A DNA stretch of 64,000 nt from Phaseolus vulgaris (taxonomy: Eukaryota; Streptophyta; Magnoliopsida; Fabales; Fabaceae): NCBI RefSeq assembly GCF_000499845.2, contig NC_023749.2:22509451-22573450 (forward strand), read 5' to 3'. Positions 29,885-41,809 of the stretch are shown piece by piece. The notes beneath the pieces were generated by a model. The model ran no database searches, was not told the DNA's origin, and saw nothing but the letters and a program-made list of their open reading frames with translations. Made by a program: the position numbers and the translations under genes. Position 1 is the stretch's first letter; the number at the start of each line of letters is the position of its first letter.

Positions 29885-30835
29885 TGATCCTGCCGGCAAC
29901 TCGAACGTGGAGGAATCGCTTCGTAGCACTCTCTGCCCTGTCTACGCGACTGCGTCTACTGCAGAATCACCCTCAGAACCTTCTCTTGCTTCTCCAAACG
30001 TGGCCTACAAAACACACAGACGGCGCCTCTAGCGGGGTGTCTGTGCGTGTCCGCGCGTCTCTGCGCTGGGCTGCGCCTGTCTGTACCCTTAATGGTACGG
30101 AGTGCACTTTTGTCTGGACCGCACCCCTCTCAGATGGTGACACGTGGAGGCCTGCAACTCGCATCTAACCACACACGTGTCATTTACTGGAAGGGCTCTA
30201 GCGCTTCTCTTTGTGTGCCTAAGTTACGCCCTCGCGGAGTAGCTTAGGATATTTCTCTTATCTGGGTAAATCGCATACTCTTAGGAGAACGTCGGGTGTG
30301 GCTGGTCTAGGCACACTCACCAAACGTTGCTCTCTGCGTAGGCGACTTACCCTTCACGATGCCACGCACGTAATGGGTTGAGGGAATCACCAATCACTGA
30401 CTGGCTTACTAGTTCCCTCAGGCCACTCTCGTGCATGATTCCCTGAGGTGTGCTCATGCGAGATCCATGCGTAACGCTCTCGTTGGAAACCTCAGTCCCA
30501 GTTTAACTGCGTGTAACACGAGACCCCGATGACAATACACCCGATGACTGATTGGTGTTTATTCGCTTCTCGCGCTCTGCCTCCAGGCGCGAGTCTGGGA
30601 ACTGGTCTGCTGGTGGCCACTTGGCTACTGACCACCGATCACCATTCTGGGTGATCTATCCCCGACCTCTCTACCGCCTGATCTGTCGGTGGTAACTTGG
30701 TTACTGACCACCGATCACCACTCTTGGCGATCGTCCCCCTGACCTCTCTGCCACCTGGTCCACGTGTCACCCTGCGAGTGGTCCACGTGGTTCTCTGTTG
30801 CTGACGTCATCGACTACCGATGACCGATCGGATCA
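29885..30835 (-). repeat. 3' LTR of element B, with internal deletion
   Basis: 951 bp, plus strand TGATCCTGCCGGC to CGATCGGATCA. Compared with the 5' LTR (1192 bp) about 240 bp is missing near 30035, including the start-region palindrome and much of the U5 block. A broken U5 block with GCCTCTAGCGGGG remains. Confidence 0.9.
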
Positions 30836-30851
30836 CAAGCCCCCCAGTCTC
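30836..30851 (-). other. Polypurine tract of element B
   Basis: In antisense GACTGGGGGGCTTG abuts the LTR start, nearly identical to the tract of family A. Confidence 0.85.
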
Positions 30852-31165
30852 GAGTCGAGAACTCGTTCTCAGCGAAGAGACTAAGTGGTCGTGCCCTCAG
30901 TCCACGTGGCAAGTGGGGCCGCCTCACGTGCCACCTCACGTGCTGCGTCTTTACCGTTTGGACTTCTTCTCTTAATCTCGCGACACGTGGCCCCATCAAC
31001 GGCCAGCGCTGTGCGTCGCTAGCGCTTCTCTTATTCAAATTGGCGCGCCCTTTCACTGTTCCTCCATCTTCTTCATTCGACTCCCAGACTCTCTGCGAAC
31101 TTCTCCTCTGCGCACCCATCTTTCTTCAAATTTTCTGCTTCCCAAACTCTTGCGATCATCCAAAG

Positions 31166-31432
31166 GTATGGTTTTTCTTCTCCCTGGCCCCTTTTTGGTC
31201 ATCTTTACCGATTGCATTTATCATTCTGGTTATCATGCATTCATCTTCTCTATTTCCCTCTCTCGAACCCGCGCTAGGGTTTTTCATGCCCTCGCTCTGA
31301 CTTCTGCTTCTTCTTCTTTCTCTTTTCACCTGGGCATCTCCTTCTCCTTTCCCCTCTCTGTTTTCACCGAAACATTCATCATTCCCTCTTCTTCCATTCA
31401 TTCTGACCTTTTCGTTTTTTCTCCATTTGCAG
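31166..31432 (+). other. Leader intron of the element B antisense gene
   Basis: Donor CCAAAG|GTATGG at 31166 and acceptor TTTGCAG ending at 31432, with a strong pyrimidine run, ten bases before the ATG. A1 (12687-12466) and A2 (51217-51007) show the same arrangement, with CAAAG|GTACG donors. B and A2 share the exon start CTATCT. Confidence 0.6.
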
Positions 31433-31442
31433 CTATCTCACG

Positions 31443-33700
31443 ATGGCTCGCTTGAAACAAACTGCGCGCATCATTGCCCCATCCTCTGGTGCACAGCCTT
31501 CCGCGAGTGCGCCATCCTCTGGCGCACAGCCTTCCGCGAGTGCGCCAGCTCCACCACCGCCTGTGGCTACCTCCTACCACGACAATGCCAGAGTCTACGA
31601 ATGGGCTCCCCTGGCATTGCTCGCAGAAACCTCCACCCTGCTGCCCAAGGGTCATCTCACGTCCCTGCTAAGTCGCAACCCCGATGAGCCTTCCTGCTCC
31701 ATCGACAGGGAGAATGACTTCAACATCCAAATCCGCATTCCTCCCGAGGAATGCCTATCTGCGCGGATGACAGGGCCACCAATGGGGTGCCCTTCGACTT
31801 CATCTACTCCGTTATCTTCAAGAGGTTGAAGCTGCGCCTCCCTTTCACTTTCTTCGAAAAGGAGCTGATGATGGAGCTAAACGTCGCGCCTTGCCAACTC
31901 CATCCAAATGCCTAGGCCTTCATCCGGGCGTTTCAGATCCTCTGCAGCTATTTCGGGCACAACGCCTCCGTGGACGTGTTCCTCTACTTCTTCGAAGCGA
32001 AGAACCCTGGGGACAGGTCCTGGGTCAGCCTGAACGGGGTTGCTGGACGGGTGCTACTGGGCCTGTACCAGCAAGCCTTCAAAGATTGGAAGGGCAGATT
32101 CTACATGATATATGCTACCCCTCAAAGTCCAAATCTGCTTGAGGGGTACCCCCTCTACTGGGTTCCTGGAGTCGAATTCAAGAAATCCAGGGGCCTCGAA
32201 GCTATGGCTCCCTATGAGCGCGAGCTGTGCGGGCTGCTCCTGGGGGCCAAGTACAATTCTGCTCGTCTCATCAAAGACGAGTTCGATGTGGTGGCCTTAA
32301 AAAAGTATATAGGTAGCTCTTCATTCTCCTCTTAGGATACCTGCACCTTTCCATGCATGCTTTTATGTGTTTTTTAACTTACTTGCATACCTTGGTCAAC
32401 TAACCCCTCCTTTTCTCGTCTATGCAGACTCAATGACGGGGAAATCAGGAAGCTGGCTCTGCTGGAGCTTGCCAAACGTAGGGGAGCCAAGGGCACTGGC
32501 TCCTCTTCTTCTACAACTGAGCCCATTGCAGCCCCTCCACTCTCGGTCGCGCCAGCTGAAGGCCCCGAGCAAGGGAAGAAAAGGAAAAGGCTGGTGAAGG
32601 CTTCCACTTCTTCTGCTGCTGCTGCCTCAACTGAAGAGGAGAGCTCAGGCTCTCCTCTTGTACACCGCCAAAGGAAGAGAGCAGCAGTTGAGGGGGCCTC
32701 ATCTCTCCAGCCTGGAGAGATTGAGGTGGTGGAAGTAGAGGAAGGGGCTTCCCCTCCTCCCTGCGCTCAAACTGCCTCAGAGCCCACCAACCTTCCTTCT
32801 CCAGGCCAGCAGTTGCCTCCAACTACCAAACTGCCATCTTCCCCCCCAGCAGGCCAATCACCTGGTCCATCCGCTCATCCTGCTGGGGGCGCTTCTGCCC
32901 AAACTGGGGGTGCACCACCACCACTGTTGCCAATCCCTACCGCCACTGCTGAATGTGGTGAGTCTAGCTCGCGCCCAAGCGCTTTTGGGGCCACCCACGA
33001 GAATTTCAGCAGGGTCATCACCCTAGTTCGACAGCTCATAAGTAACCGGGAGCTCGTCGAGTGGAATGGTGATGAGGTTGACATGCACCTGGCAAGGCAG
33101 GTGGTGCTCTCTCTGGAATTCTCCACCCAGCATCGCAAACAAATAGCCCTGGAGAAGAGGGTGAAGGAGCTTGAGCACGACAAGGAGTCGCTGCGAAGTG
33201 ACTTCGAAGCTGCTCAAGGGTCCGTTGAACTGATGCGAGGCATGGTGGAGAAGGCTAGGAGGGAATACCTAGCGCAGGTCCAAGAGACCATCAAGACGGA
33301 GATCTTGATGGGGCAGACGGTGAGCTCTTTGGACTACGAGGTGGTGGAGCTTAGGGCCGAGACTTCCTCCCTGCGCCAACAGAACACTCAGCTATTGGGG
33401 AGCTCGAGTCCACCAAAGAAGCAGCTGCTGCTGGGGAGAAGAGACTTGAGGAGGTGGTGGGCAAACTGTCTGAAGCTGCCTCCTCCCTTGCTGCCGTGAC
33501 CACTGAGAGGATGTGCGGAGGCTTCAAAGCAAAAACTGGAGGGGAGAAGGCTGATTTGATGAACGTGGGTGCTGATGCCCTTACAGATGGATTCGGGCTA
33601 GCACTCGAGCAATCAGATGCGTTCTCCCAGACCTGGACCTCTGCAGTTCAGCATCTACCATGAAGTGGTGGACGGAAAGCTCCTCCTCCTCCCCTTAAAC
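31443..33700 (+). pseudogene. Antisense gene (aORF2-type) of element B, H3-like N-terminus
   Basis: The first codons read MARLKQTAR, close to the histone H3 tail (MARTKQTAR). A twice-repeated APSSGAQPSAS block follows. The gypsy-type transposon domain comes next in a shifted frame from about 31770 (LPFTFFEKELM, DWKGRFYM, GYPLYW). Exon 1 ends at 32312. The intron is 32313-32427 (donor ATAG|GTAGC, acceptor TATGCAG). Exon 2 has a proline/serine-rich linker with GKKRKRL, then a coiled coil, ending near YHEVVDGKLL. Lesions: a frame change near 31765, a stop (TAG) near 31914, and frame changes near 32440 and 33405. Function unknown; the domain order matches A1 and A2 aORF2. Confidence 0.75.
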
Positions 33701-34547
33701 CTTTCTCTTCTTGTAAATTTACTTCTGCACAATTTTTCTTTGTACTTCAAAATTGTATAAGACTTGACTGTGAATGTAATATCTCAATGCTTCTTTTCTT
33801 GCATAAGTTTCTTCCCTTGCCTTTTTCTTTGCTTCGCTTATCTTTATGCGCGACTAACTGTTAGCTAGCTTAGTTCAGCGCGATCTTGGCTTGTCTTTCA
33901 CTTTGGCACATGACTAAGTGTTAACCAGCTTAGGCTAGCGCGATCTGCTTCCTTATTCTTTCGCTTCTACTTGATCCGACTGGCTATTCCCTTAGCTTGG
34001 TGTTTAACAGTCCTCGTGCGCTGCTTTGCACCACTAGCCAATCACTGACGACTCATCAGTGATCGTTCTTTAGTCTTTACTTAGCTTCTCTGTCGCTCTA
34101 GCGCTAAGTGCATAGAGGACTTGACATCGATCGCTCGAGGTGATGCCTCGTCTTGGGGAAAGAAAAGTGTTTCTCGCTAACCCTTCTTACTTTCCCCAAG
34201 GTCATCACCCTTTGGCGGGTTGAGTCGCTCATTCCCTGCCTCACTCATGGGGTGAGAAGGGTTTCGGACTAAGAGCTTACTGGGCCAATATTGGTGTATG
34301 CCAAGTGGGTAAGGACTTTGTCAAAATCTTTCCTTCCCTCTCTTGGTCTTACTAGCACCCCTGGCTTTTCAAACCTTAACTGCTTGCGCTCACACCTGGG
34401 GTGAGGAAGACTTAGATCGGTGCCAGTACTTGCACCTAGGGCAAGTAGGGCCTAACCAATCACCTGCACTTGCACCTGGGGCAAGGAGGATTTTAACTTT
34501 AATGCTTGAGCACACTTGATATGCTGGAAAAAAAAATTTCTTTAATT
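33701..34547 (-). repeat. 3' region of element B with hairpin repeats
   Basis: No ORF. Two diverged units of about 75-90 bp with GCGCGACTAACTGTTAGCTA / GCACATGACTAAGTGTTAAC lie at 33840-33945. Short stem-loops such as ACTTGCACCTAGGGCAAGT and CTTGCACCTGGGGCAAG repeat between 34385 and 34495, each near AGGAGGATTTT or a variant. Element E has the same blocks in inverse orientation (60660-61320). Confidence 0.7.
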
Positions 34548-34592
34548 GGGTGGCCTCGTTAAAAACCCTCCTTAGGGAAAAGAGTGCCCCCT
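34548..34592 (-). other. Conserved post-pol box (element B)
   Basis: In antisense: GGGGGCACTCTTTTCCCTAA, then GGAGGGTTTTTAACGAGGCC, nearly identical to E (60573-60619) and similar to A1 and A2. Confidence 0.7.
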
Positions 34593-34664
34593 CATCTGTT
34601 CAACTATTTCCACCACATACACAGCATGTAATTTTTAGCGCGAGAACGCCATTACTGTACAACT

Positions 34665-37600
34665 TTAACTGAAATAAAATTTTAAATGGGTGGCGTTCCA
34701 CGTTCTGGGGATTGCTCCTCCCTCCAAAGTCTCTAGGCGATAGGCTCCGTTCTCCAATGTTTCACCACTCTGTACGGGCCTGTCCACTTTGGGGACAACT
34801 TGTTCTGCATGTCATTCTGATGCGCCTTTCTCATCACCAGATCACCTTCCTGGAAGCGCCTGGGCCTCACTTTAGAGTTGTGCCTCCGCTCTACTCTTCT
34901 CTTCATGGCTTCAGCACTGACTCTGGCCTCTTCTCGCACTTCGTCTAGCAGGTCCAGATTCACCTTACGCTCTTCATTGGACTCTTCAGCAACGAAGTTC
35001 AAGAATCTGGGGGAACTCTCCTGTATCTCCACAGGAATCATGGCGTCTGTCCCATAGACAAGGCTGAAGGGTGTCTCATGGGTGCTGGACTGTGGGGTGG
35101 TATGATAAGACCATACAATTCTGGGGACCTCCTCTGCCCAGCCTCCTTTGACCTTGTCTAGTCTTCGCTTCAGCCCCCTGAGCAGTACTCGATTTGCTGA
35201 CTCCACCTGCCCATTGGTTTGTGGGTGTTCCACTGAAGCGAAAACCTGCTGTATCTTTAGCTCTTCACACATCTTCCTCAGCTGATGACTCGTGAACTGG
35301 GTGCCATTGTCGGAGACCAGCCTCTTGGGTATTCCGAAACGGAAGACGATGTTCTTCCAGACGAAGTGCTCGACTTTCTGTGCGGTGATGTGCGCGACTG
35401 GCTCTGCCTCCACCCACTTGGTGAAGTACTCGATGGCCACGATGAGGAACTTCATCTGCCTTGTCGCCAGGGGAAAGGGTCCTAGGATGTCAATCCCCCA
35501 TGTATGGAATGGCCACGGGCTATGGATGTACCTCAACTCCTCAGGGGGTGCCTTGTGCCAGTCTGCATGCAGTTGACACTGTTTGCATCGCTGAGCAAAC
35601 CTTATGCAATCTTCCTTCAGCTTTGGCCAGTAGTACCCCGCGCGGAGTACTCTACTTGCCAAAGCGCGACCACCTATGTGGCTTCCGCACACCCCCTCGT
35701 GCAGCTCAGACATGAGTCTGTGCATTGCTCGCCGTGCACACAGATCTGCACAGGGTGAGAAAATCCAAATCTAAATAGGCTTCCATCTATAAGAGTAAAC
35801 TTACTTGAACCCCTCTTTATTCTTTTTGCCTCTGCCAGATCGAGCGGGAGTACACCATCTTCTAAGTATAGCTGGTATGGCGTCATCCAGGTGTCGGGTT
35901 CCTTCTCCGCATGGACCTCCATCGACTCATCGGTCTTTGACGGCCGCGATTTCACCCTCGGTGCTCTCAGCGTTTCTTGGGTCAACGACCGATGACCGAT
36001 CGTTAGACGCTCCATTGACTTGTATACATGAAGCACCTGGTTGTCTGATACGAACGCGCGCGCACCTTCAGGGTCTCCTAATGACGGTCCTCTGCTTCCC
36101 CCCCTTGCCTGAGCTGGCCAGCTTGGCAAGCAGGTCTGCTCGGGCATTTTGCTCTCTTGGCACGTGCACTAACTCAAACTCGGCGAATGACGTCTTCAGG
36201 AGCTGCACATACTCCAAGTAGGCTGCCATCTGGGGACCTTTGCTTGGAACTCCCCCGTAACCTGCCCGGTGACCAGTAAAGAGTCGCTCTTGGCCAGCAG
36301 ATTTCTTGCTCCCATTTCTCTTGCTAGCAACATTCCTGCGATCAGGGCTTCATACTCGGCCTGATTGTTGCTAGCTTTGAAGGCAAAGCGGAGGGACTGC
36401 TCGATCAGTACCCCGTTTGGTCCTTCCAGGATGACTCCAGCGCCGCTTCCCTGCTGATTAGAGGAGCCATCCACCGATAACACCCATCGGAAATCTAGCC
36501 CTTCTGCAGGTGTCGCCATCGATGACAGCTCGACTACAAAGTCCGCGAACACCTGCCCCTTGATCGGTCCTCGGGGCTCGTACTGAATATCAAATTCTGA
36601 CAATTCTACCGCCCATTTAACCATCCTGCCTGCTACATCAGGTTTCTTCAATACGTTCTGGATAGGCAGATCAGTCATCACCACCACTGTGAAGCTGTGG
36701 AAGTAATGCCTGAGTCTTCTGGCTGAAAACACCACCGCCAGAGCAGCCTTCTCGAGGGCTTGGTACCTTGTTTCAGGGCCTTGCAGCACTTTACTCACGA
36801 AGTAAACAGGCCTCTGGGCCTGGTCCTGCTCTTGCACCAGGACTGAGCTGACTGCTCTCTCCGTCACAGCAAAATATAGTCGAAGAGGAATGCCTACCTG
36901 GGGTTTTCGCAAGACTGGTGGGCTCGCCAGATACCCCTTTAACTTGATGAAGGCCTCCTCGCACTCCTGTGTCCAGAGAAATCTGCTGTTGCGTTTGAGA
37001 CACTGGAAGTATGGGTGACCTTTCTCCCCTCCAGCGGACATAAACCGGGACAGAGCTGCCAAGCGACCGGTGAGCTGCTGCACCTCCTTCACCATCGTTG
37101 GGCTCCTCATTGCCACGATCGCCGCACACTTCTCCGGGTTAGCTTCGATTCCCCGCTCTGTCAAGAGGAAGCCCAAGAACTTCCCAGCCTCCACACCAAA
37201 AATGCATTTCTCAGGGTTGAGCTTCAGCCTGTACTTGGCAATGGTGGTGAATAGCTCTTCCAGATCAGCTGCATGATGCTTCTTCTCTTGGGACGTAACC
37301 ACCATGTCATCTACATAGGCGTGTACGTTCCTTCCCAGCATGGGCGAGAGCACCCTGTCCATGAGCCGCTGGTAGGTAGCCCCCGCATTTTTTAACTCGA
37401 ATGGCATGACCTTGTAGCAATAGCAAGACCGTTCCGTCATAAACGCAGTCTTGCACTCATCCATGGGGTGCATCCTGATCTGGTTGTACCCCGAGAAAGC
37501 GTCCAAGAAGCTGAGCAGCTTTCCCCCCGATGCGCTATCAACTAGAGCATCTATACTGGGTAAGGGGTAAGAATCCTTGAGGCACGCCTTGTTGAGGTCA

Positions 37601-38175
37601 GTGAAGTCCACGCACATTCTCCACTTGCCGCTTGCCTTCTGCACCAGTACCACATTCGCTAGCCACTCGGGGTACTGGATTTCTCTGATGTGCCCTGTGG
37701 CAAGGAGCTTCTGTGCTTCGTCGCGGATCACCTTCCTCTTCTCCTCGTTGAATTTCCTTCGCCTCTGTCGTACAGGTCGAACCATAGGGTCCATCGACAG
37801 ACGATGGCAGAGGAAATCGGGGTCGATTCCTGGCATGTCGGATGCTGACCATGCAAAGGCATTCATGTGCTTCTCAATCACACCCATGATTAGCCTTCGC
37901 TCTTCTTCAACGAGGGATCCCCCTAACTTGAACTTTCTTCCCCCGACGTCCACTTCGACCCATCCTTCAGCTGGGTGGGGCCTTCTCTCACTGGCGATGA
38001 CCGCCCTCGCGATCCCTGACTCGCGAGGAGTGATCGCGCCTTCCTCTTCTTCTTCAACTTGGGCTACCTGGGAGCCCCCCACCGCAGCATCCTCCATCCT
38101 CTGAGCGCCCTGTGTCTCCTGACCACCGATCGCTCTTCGCGCACGCCTGGTGGTGGTTTTGTGGTGACGTGGCAC
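34665..38175 (-). pseudogene. Element B pol: RT, RNase H, aRNH, integrase
   Basis: Reading minus: RT with ACLKDSYPLPSID and AYVDDMVV (near 37320), Ty3 RNase H, then the second RNase H (SVDGSSNQQGSGAGV), a linker, and integrase with H-H-C-C (ELHEGVCGSHIGG...CKQC) and the triad WGIDILG, VSDNGTQF, NGQVESAN. The pol end FYFS-stop is at 34667-34665. Lesions: a frame change from gag-protease near 38100-38170, one lost base near 36245, another frame change around 36100, one near 35715, and a late one near 34750. Blocks inside each piece stay collinear with E, so decay is recent relative to family divergence. Confidence 0.88.
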
Positions 38176-40053
38176 ACACTTCTCTTTTGCTTCAAGCTGT
38201 TCTCATAACAGCGTCTTGCCTCAGCCTGATCCGACTTGATGGTTATCACGGTTCCCTCCATCGACGGCAGCTTCAACTTCATGTGCCTCGTTGATGGTAT
38301 TGCGCCCAGCCTATTGAGTGTTGGCCTACCCAACAAAACGTTGTACGCAGAAGGGGCGTTCACCACCAGGTACTTTATCTTTTCAGTGCGGGCTGTCGTT
38401 CCGTCAGTGAACGTTGTCCTCAGCTCGATGTATCCCCGCACCTCTACCTGATCTCCTGCAAAACCGTAGAGACACCCGGTATACGGTCTTAGCTGATCAG
38501 GGGACAACTGTAACTTGTTGAATGTTGGCCAGAACATGACGTCTGCCGAGCTTCCTTGATCTACGAGTACTCTATGCACTCGTCTTCCTGCTGTGATGAG
38601 AGAAATGACCACAGGGTCGTTGTCGTGCGGGACAACGTCCCGTAGATCAGCCTTCCTGAAGATAATGTCCACTTCAGGGTAATGACTCTCATTCACTGCA
38701 TCTACCGCCATCACCGATCGAGCGTATCTCCTTCTCTGTGAAGCTGTGCATCCCCCACCAGAGAAACCTCCCGCGATCGTCTGCACTTCCCCATGGACTG
38801 GGACTTCATGCTGCTGTTCTCCAGTCTGGGATCCTGACGCGCGATCACCCTGTGGCTCACGCAGGTAATCTGCTAGGAAACCAGACTTTACCAACTCTGC
38901 CAGTTGGTGCCCCAACGCCAAGCAGGAGTGAAGTGTATGGCCAAAGGCCTGGTGAAACTCGCACCATTCATTTTTCTTCCTTCCAAGTACCTTATCAGTC
39001 TTCTCTGGTACTCGTAGCCTTGCTGCTACAGCAGGAAGGGCGATGAGATCCGCCAATCCCACCATGAAGTCGTATCTCGGGGGTGCGTTATTCTCCCTTG
39101 CACGCCCCCTGCTCTGGTCTTTGCCTGGTGCATAGGGACGAGGTTTTTCCCGCACCTTCTTCCCCTCCTTGGCCTCATGCACCCTTGCTTGCTGTGGCTT
39201 TCCTTGCCCTCCACGCGGTCTTGGTGGTGCAGCACTTCCTCTCTTCTCAGAAACCTCTGTTTCTGCCACTATGTGCGCCACCGTACGTCGTCGGATCTCT
39301 GCAAAGGTGCTGGGATGGCTCCTGATGAGAGACTCGCTGAAGGGGCCAGGCAGCACTCCCTTCTTAAACGCGTGCACCAGCATATCTTCATCTTTGCTGG
39401 GCAATCTAACCACTTGTGCCCCAAAGCGGTTGAGGTAGTCCTTCAGCGACTCCCCCTGGTATTGGCGCACGTCGAACAGATCGTAGGACACCACTGCAGG
39501 TGCCTTGTTGACGATGTATTGTTCAGTGAAGAGCTTCGAGAACTGAGAGAAAGATGTGATATGTCCTTCTGGTAGGCTCACGAACCACTCCATGGCGATT
39601 CCGCTGAGCGTACTCATAAACATTTTGCAGTAGACAGCGCCTGAACCCCAGACAGCATCATCTGGGTGTGGAACGCCGTCAGATGCGCCTTCGGGTCTTC
39701 TACCCCTTGAACGATGCCTTCACCCCCACCAGGTTGGGAGGCACCATGGTTCCCATGATCTCAGGGGAGAATGGCATGGGGAATGCTCTTGGAGGTGAGG
39801 GCTGCCTAGACACCCTTTCGTCAACAATGTGTTCCCTCTGCGCCTGCAGCGTCCTTCTCAACTCTTCGTTGACGCGATTCAGCTCGTCGTTCCTGCTTTG
39901 CGACGCAGCCAACTCCGTCTGCATCCTCTCTTGTTCAACTTTCGACGCTGCAGCGTTATCCTGCAGCGTGCGCACCATTTCCAGGACCTGCGCCATTGTC
40001 ACAGCTCCTTCGTCAGCAGATGGCGCAGGTGATGGTTGTCTGTTTCTAGGCAT
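38064..40053 (-). pseudogene. Element B gag and protease
   Basis: Starts MPRNRQPSPAPSADEG at 40053, with an N-terminal coiled coil. The gag core follows (YCKMFMSTLSGIAMEWFVSL near 39620), then RQYQGESLKDYLNRFG, WCEFHQAFGHTLHSCLAL, and protease VLVDQGSSADVMF near 38560. Single G losses in G-runs near 39712 and 39645 shift the frame twice between the coiled coil and the gag core. The remainder is open to about 38100. It would make the capsid and the processing enzyme of the element. Confidence 0.88.
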
Positions 40054-40130
40054 CTTTCTCTATCAAAGAAACTGATAAAACCCTGGTAAGCTTTAAAACT
40101 GTGGTATATATGGGACAACGATTCACTCGG

Positions 40131-40148
40131 GCCCCACGGTGGGCGCCA
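40131..40148 (-). other. Primer-binding site, tRNA-Lys type (element B)
   Basis: In antisense TGGCGCCCACCGTGGGGC, full match to the form seen in A2, two bases from the LTR end. Confidence 0.88.
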
Positions 40149-40150
40149 AA

Positions 40151-41342
40151 TGATCCTGCCGGCAACTCGAACGTGGAGGAATCGCTTCGTAGCACTCTTT
40201 GTCCCGTCTACGCGACTGCGTTTTCTACAGGATCACCCTCAGAACCTTCTCTTGGATCTCCAAACGTGACCTGCAAAACACACAGACGACGCCTCTAGCG
40301 ACCGTTTGCACTCCGACGATCAAGTTAGTCCACAGAACCACCAAAGACTAGAAAACTAGTAGTGTGTGTGAAAAACTCTTGCTCTCTGTTTTTCGTATCC
40401 CCCACTCTCACCCTGATTCTCTCTTTTATGTCTCTTTCCCTGCTTCTGGGCATAACAGAATTCTGTTATGCTTTTCTGGCATGTGTCAGAACCCTGTTAT
40501 GCTTTTCAGAGAAAGTGTACCTTCAGAATCAGTAGTGGGAGCGTGAGAGTCTGTGCATGTCTGCGCGTCTCTGCGCTTGGCTGCGCCTGTCTGTACCTTT
40601 AGTGGTACGGAGTGCTCTTTTGTCTGGACCGCACCCCTCTCAGAAGATGACACGCGGAGGCCTGCAACTCACATCTAACCACACACGTGTCACTTCTTGG
40701 AAGGGCTCTAGCGCTTCTCTTTGTGTGCCTAAGTTACGCCCTTGCGGAGTAACGAAGGATATTTCTCTCAACTGTGTAAGTGTGTACTCTGAGGAGAACG
40801 TCAGGTGTGGCTGGTCTAGGCACACTCACCGATCGTTGCTCTCTGCGTATACAACTTACCCTTCACAGTGTCACGCACGTAATGGGTTGAGGGAATCACC
40901 AGTCACTGACTGGTTTACTAGTTCCCTCAGGCCACTTTCGTGCATGATTCCCTGGGATGTGCTCATGCGAGGTCCATGCGTAACGCTCTCGCTGGGAACC
41001 TCAGTCCCAGTTTAACTGCGTGTAACACGAGACCCCGATGACTATGCACCGAAGACTGATCAGTGCTCTATCTCTCGCGTTCTGCTCCCAGGCGTTAGTC
41101 TGAGAACTGGTCTGCTGGTGGTCTCTTGGGTACTGACCACCGATCACCGTTCTGGATGATCTGTCCCCTGACCTCTATGCCGCCTAATCTGTCGGTGGTC
41201 GCTTGGTTACGGACCCCCCGATCACCACTCTCGGCGATCGTCTCCCTTGTCTCTCAGTCACCTGGTCCACGTGTCACCCTGTGAGTGGCCCACGTGGTTC
41301 TCTACTGCTGACGTCATCTGCAACCGATGACCGATCGGATCA
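40151..41342 (-). repeat. 5' LTR of element B
   Basis: 1192 bp, plus strand TGATCCTGCCGGC to CGATCGGATCA. The U5 block, in antisense, is at 40270-40330. It includes a 22-bp perfect palindrome (40450-40471, centre TAACAGAATTCTGTTA). Confidence 0.92.
40450..40471. repeat. 22-bp perfect palindrome in family B LTR
   Basis: Centre TAACAGAATTCTGTTA, extended by GCA and TGC. The solo LTR at 57163 has the same 22 bp (58028-58049). The E LTR has a diverged form near 53587. Confidence 0.85.
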
Positions 41343-41809
41343 GGAACAGTGCGAAGAAGATGCAAAAACACAGAAATGATGAGTGCAAGTACGGGATTTC
41401 AAAGACCCAAACATTACAGTTGATGCGCCAAAGGACGCAAAAAGGGGCACCGTGCGATTGAGCCACGCATCAGGAGATGGGAGGACGACTCTTAGCGTCA
41501 CCTTTTCTCGCTTAGAGAACGTCGTGTCGACAGCGTTCTCGAGGGTACGATGCGTTGGCGAAGAAGAGAGCATCTTCTCAAAAGCTCAGAAAATCAGAAA
41601 ATGTCAAAGATCAAATCGAGCAGGGGAACGTCCCCTCAGTAATACGGAAAATGCCACGTAGATGGCGTGGGGGAAACCTTGGTCCTTTTGCTAAGGCAAA
41701 CGTCCCGCCCTCGGGCGTTGACCGGAATCAAAGTCAAAGTCAACGTCAACAAATTGACCGCACAGGGCATCGCCAAGACATGGCGTCGCCAAGGTAGGGC
41801 GTCGCTAAT

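Larger units (their letters stand above)
29885..41342 (-). mobile_element. Gypsy/Tat element B, minus strand, both LTRs
   Basis: It has two family B LTRs, a tRNA-Lys primer site next to the 5' LTR (40131-40148), gag-pol reading minus (40053-34665), a hairpin-repeat region, an antisense gene reading plus (31443 to about 33700), and a polypurine tract at 30836-30851. The flanking pentamers do not match (AATTC left, GGAAC right), so one end may have been exchanged by recombination. Gag-pol and the antisense gene carry several frameshifts. Confidence 0.88.

Noticed and set aside
30002..30260. Short ORFs in the element B 3' LTR (also at 40557 in the 5' LTR)
   Set aside because: Explained by LTR repetition. 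The frames differ between the two LTRs after the internal deletion.
36196..38175. Programmed frameshift between gag-protease and RT in element B
   Set aside because: Element E and A1 read through the same place in one frame, and B has several other single-base losses. It is an ordinary mutation.
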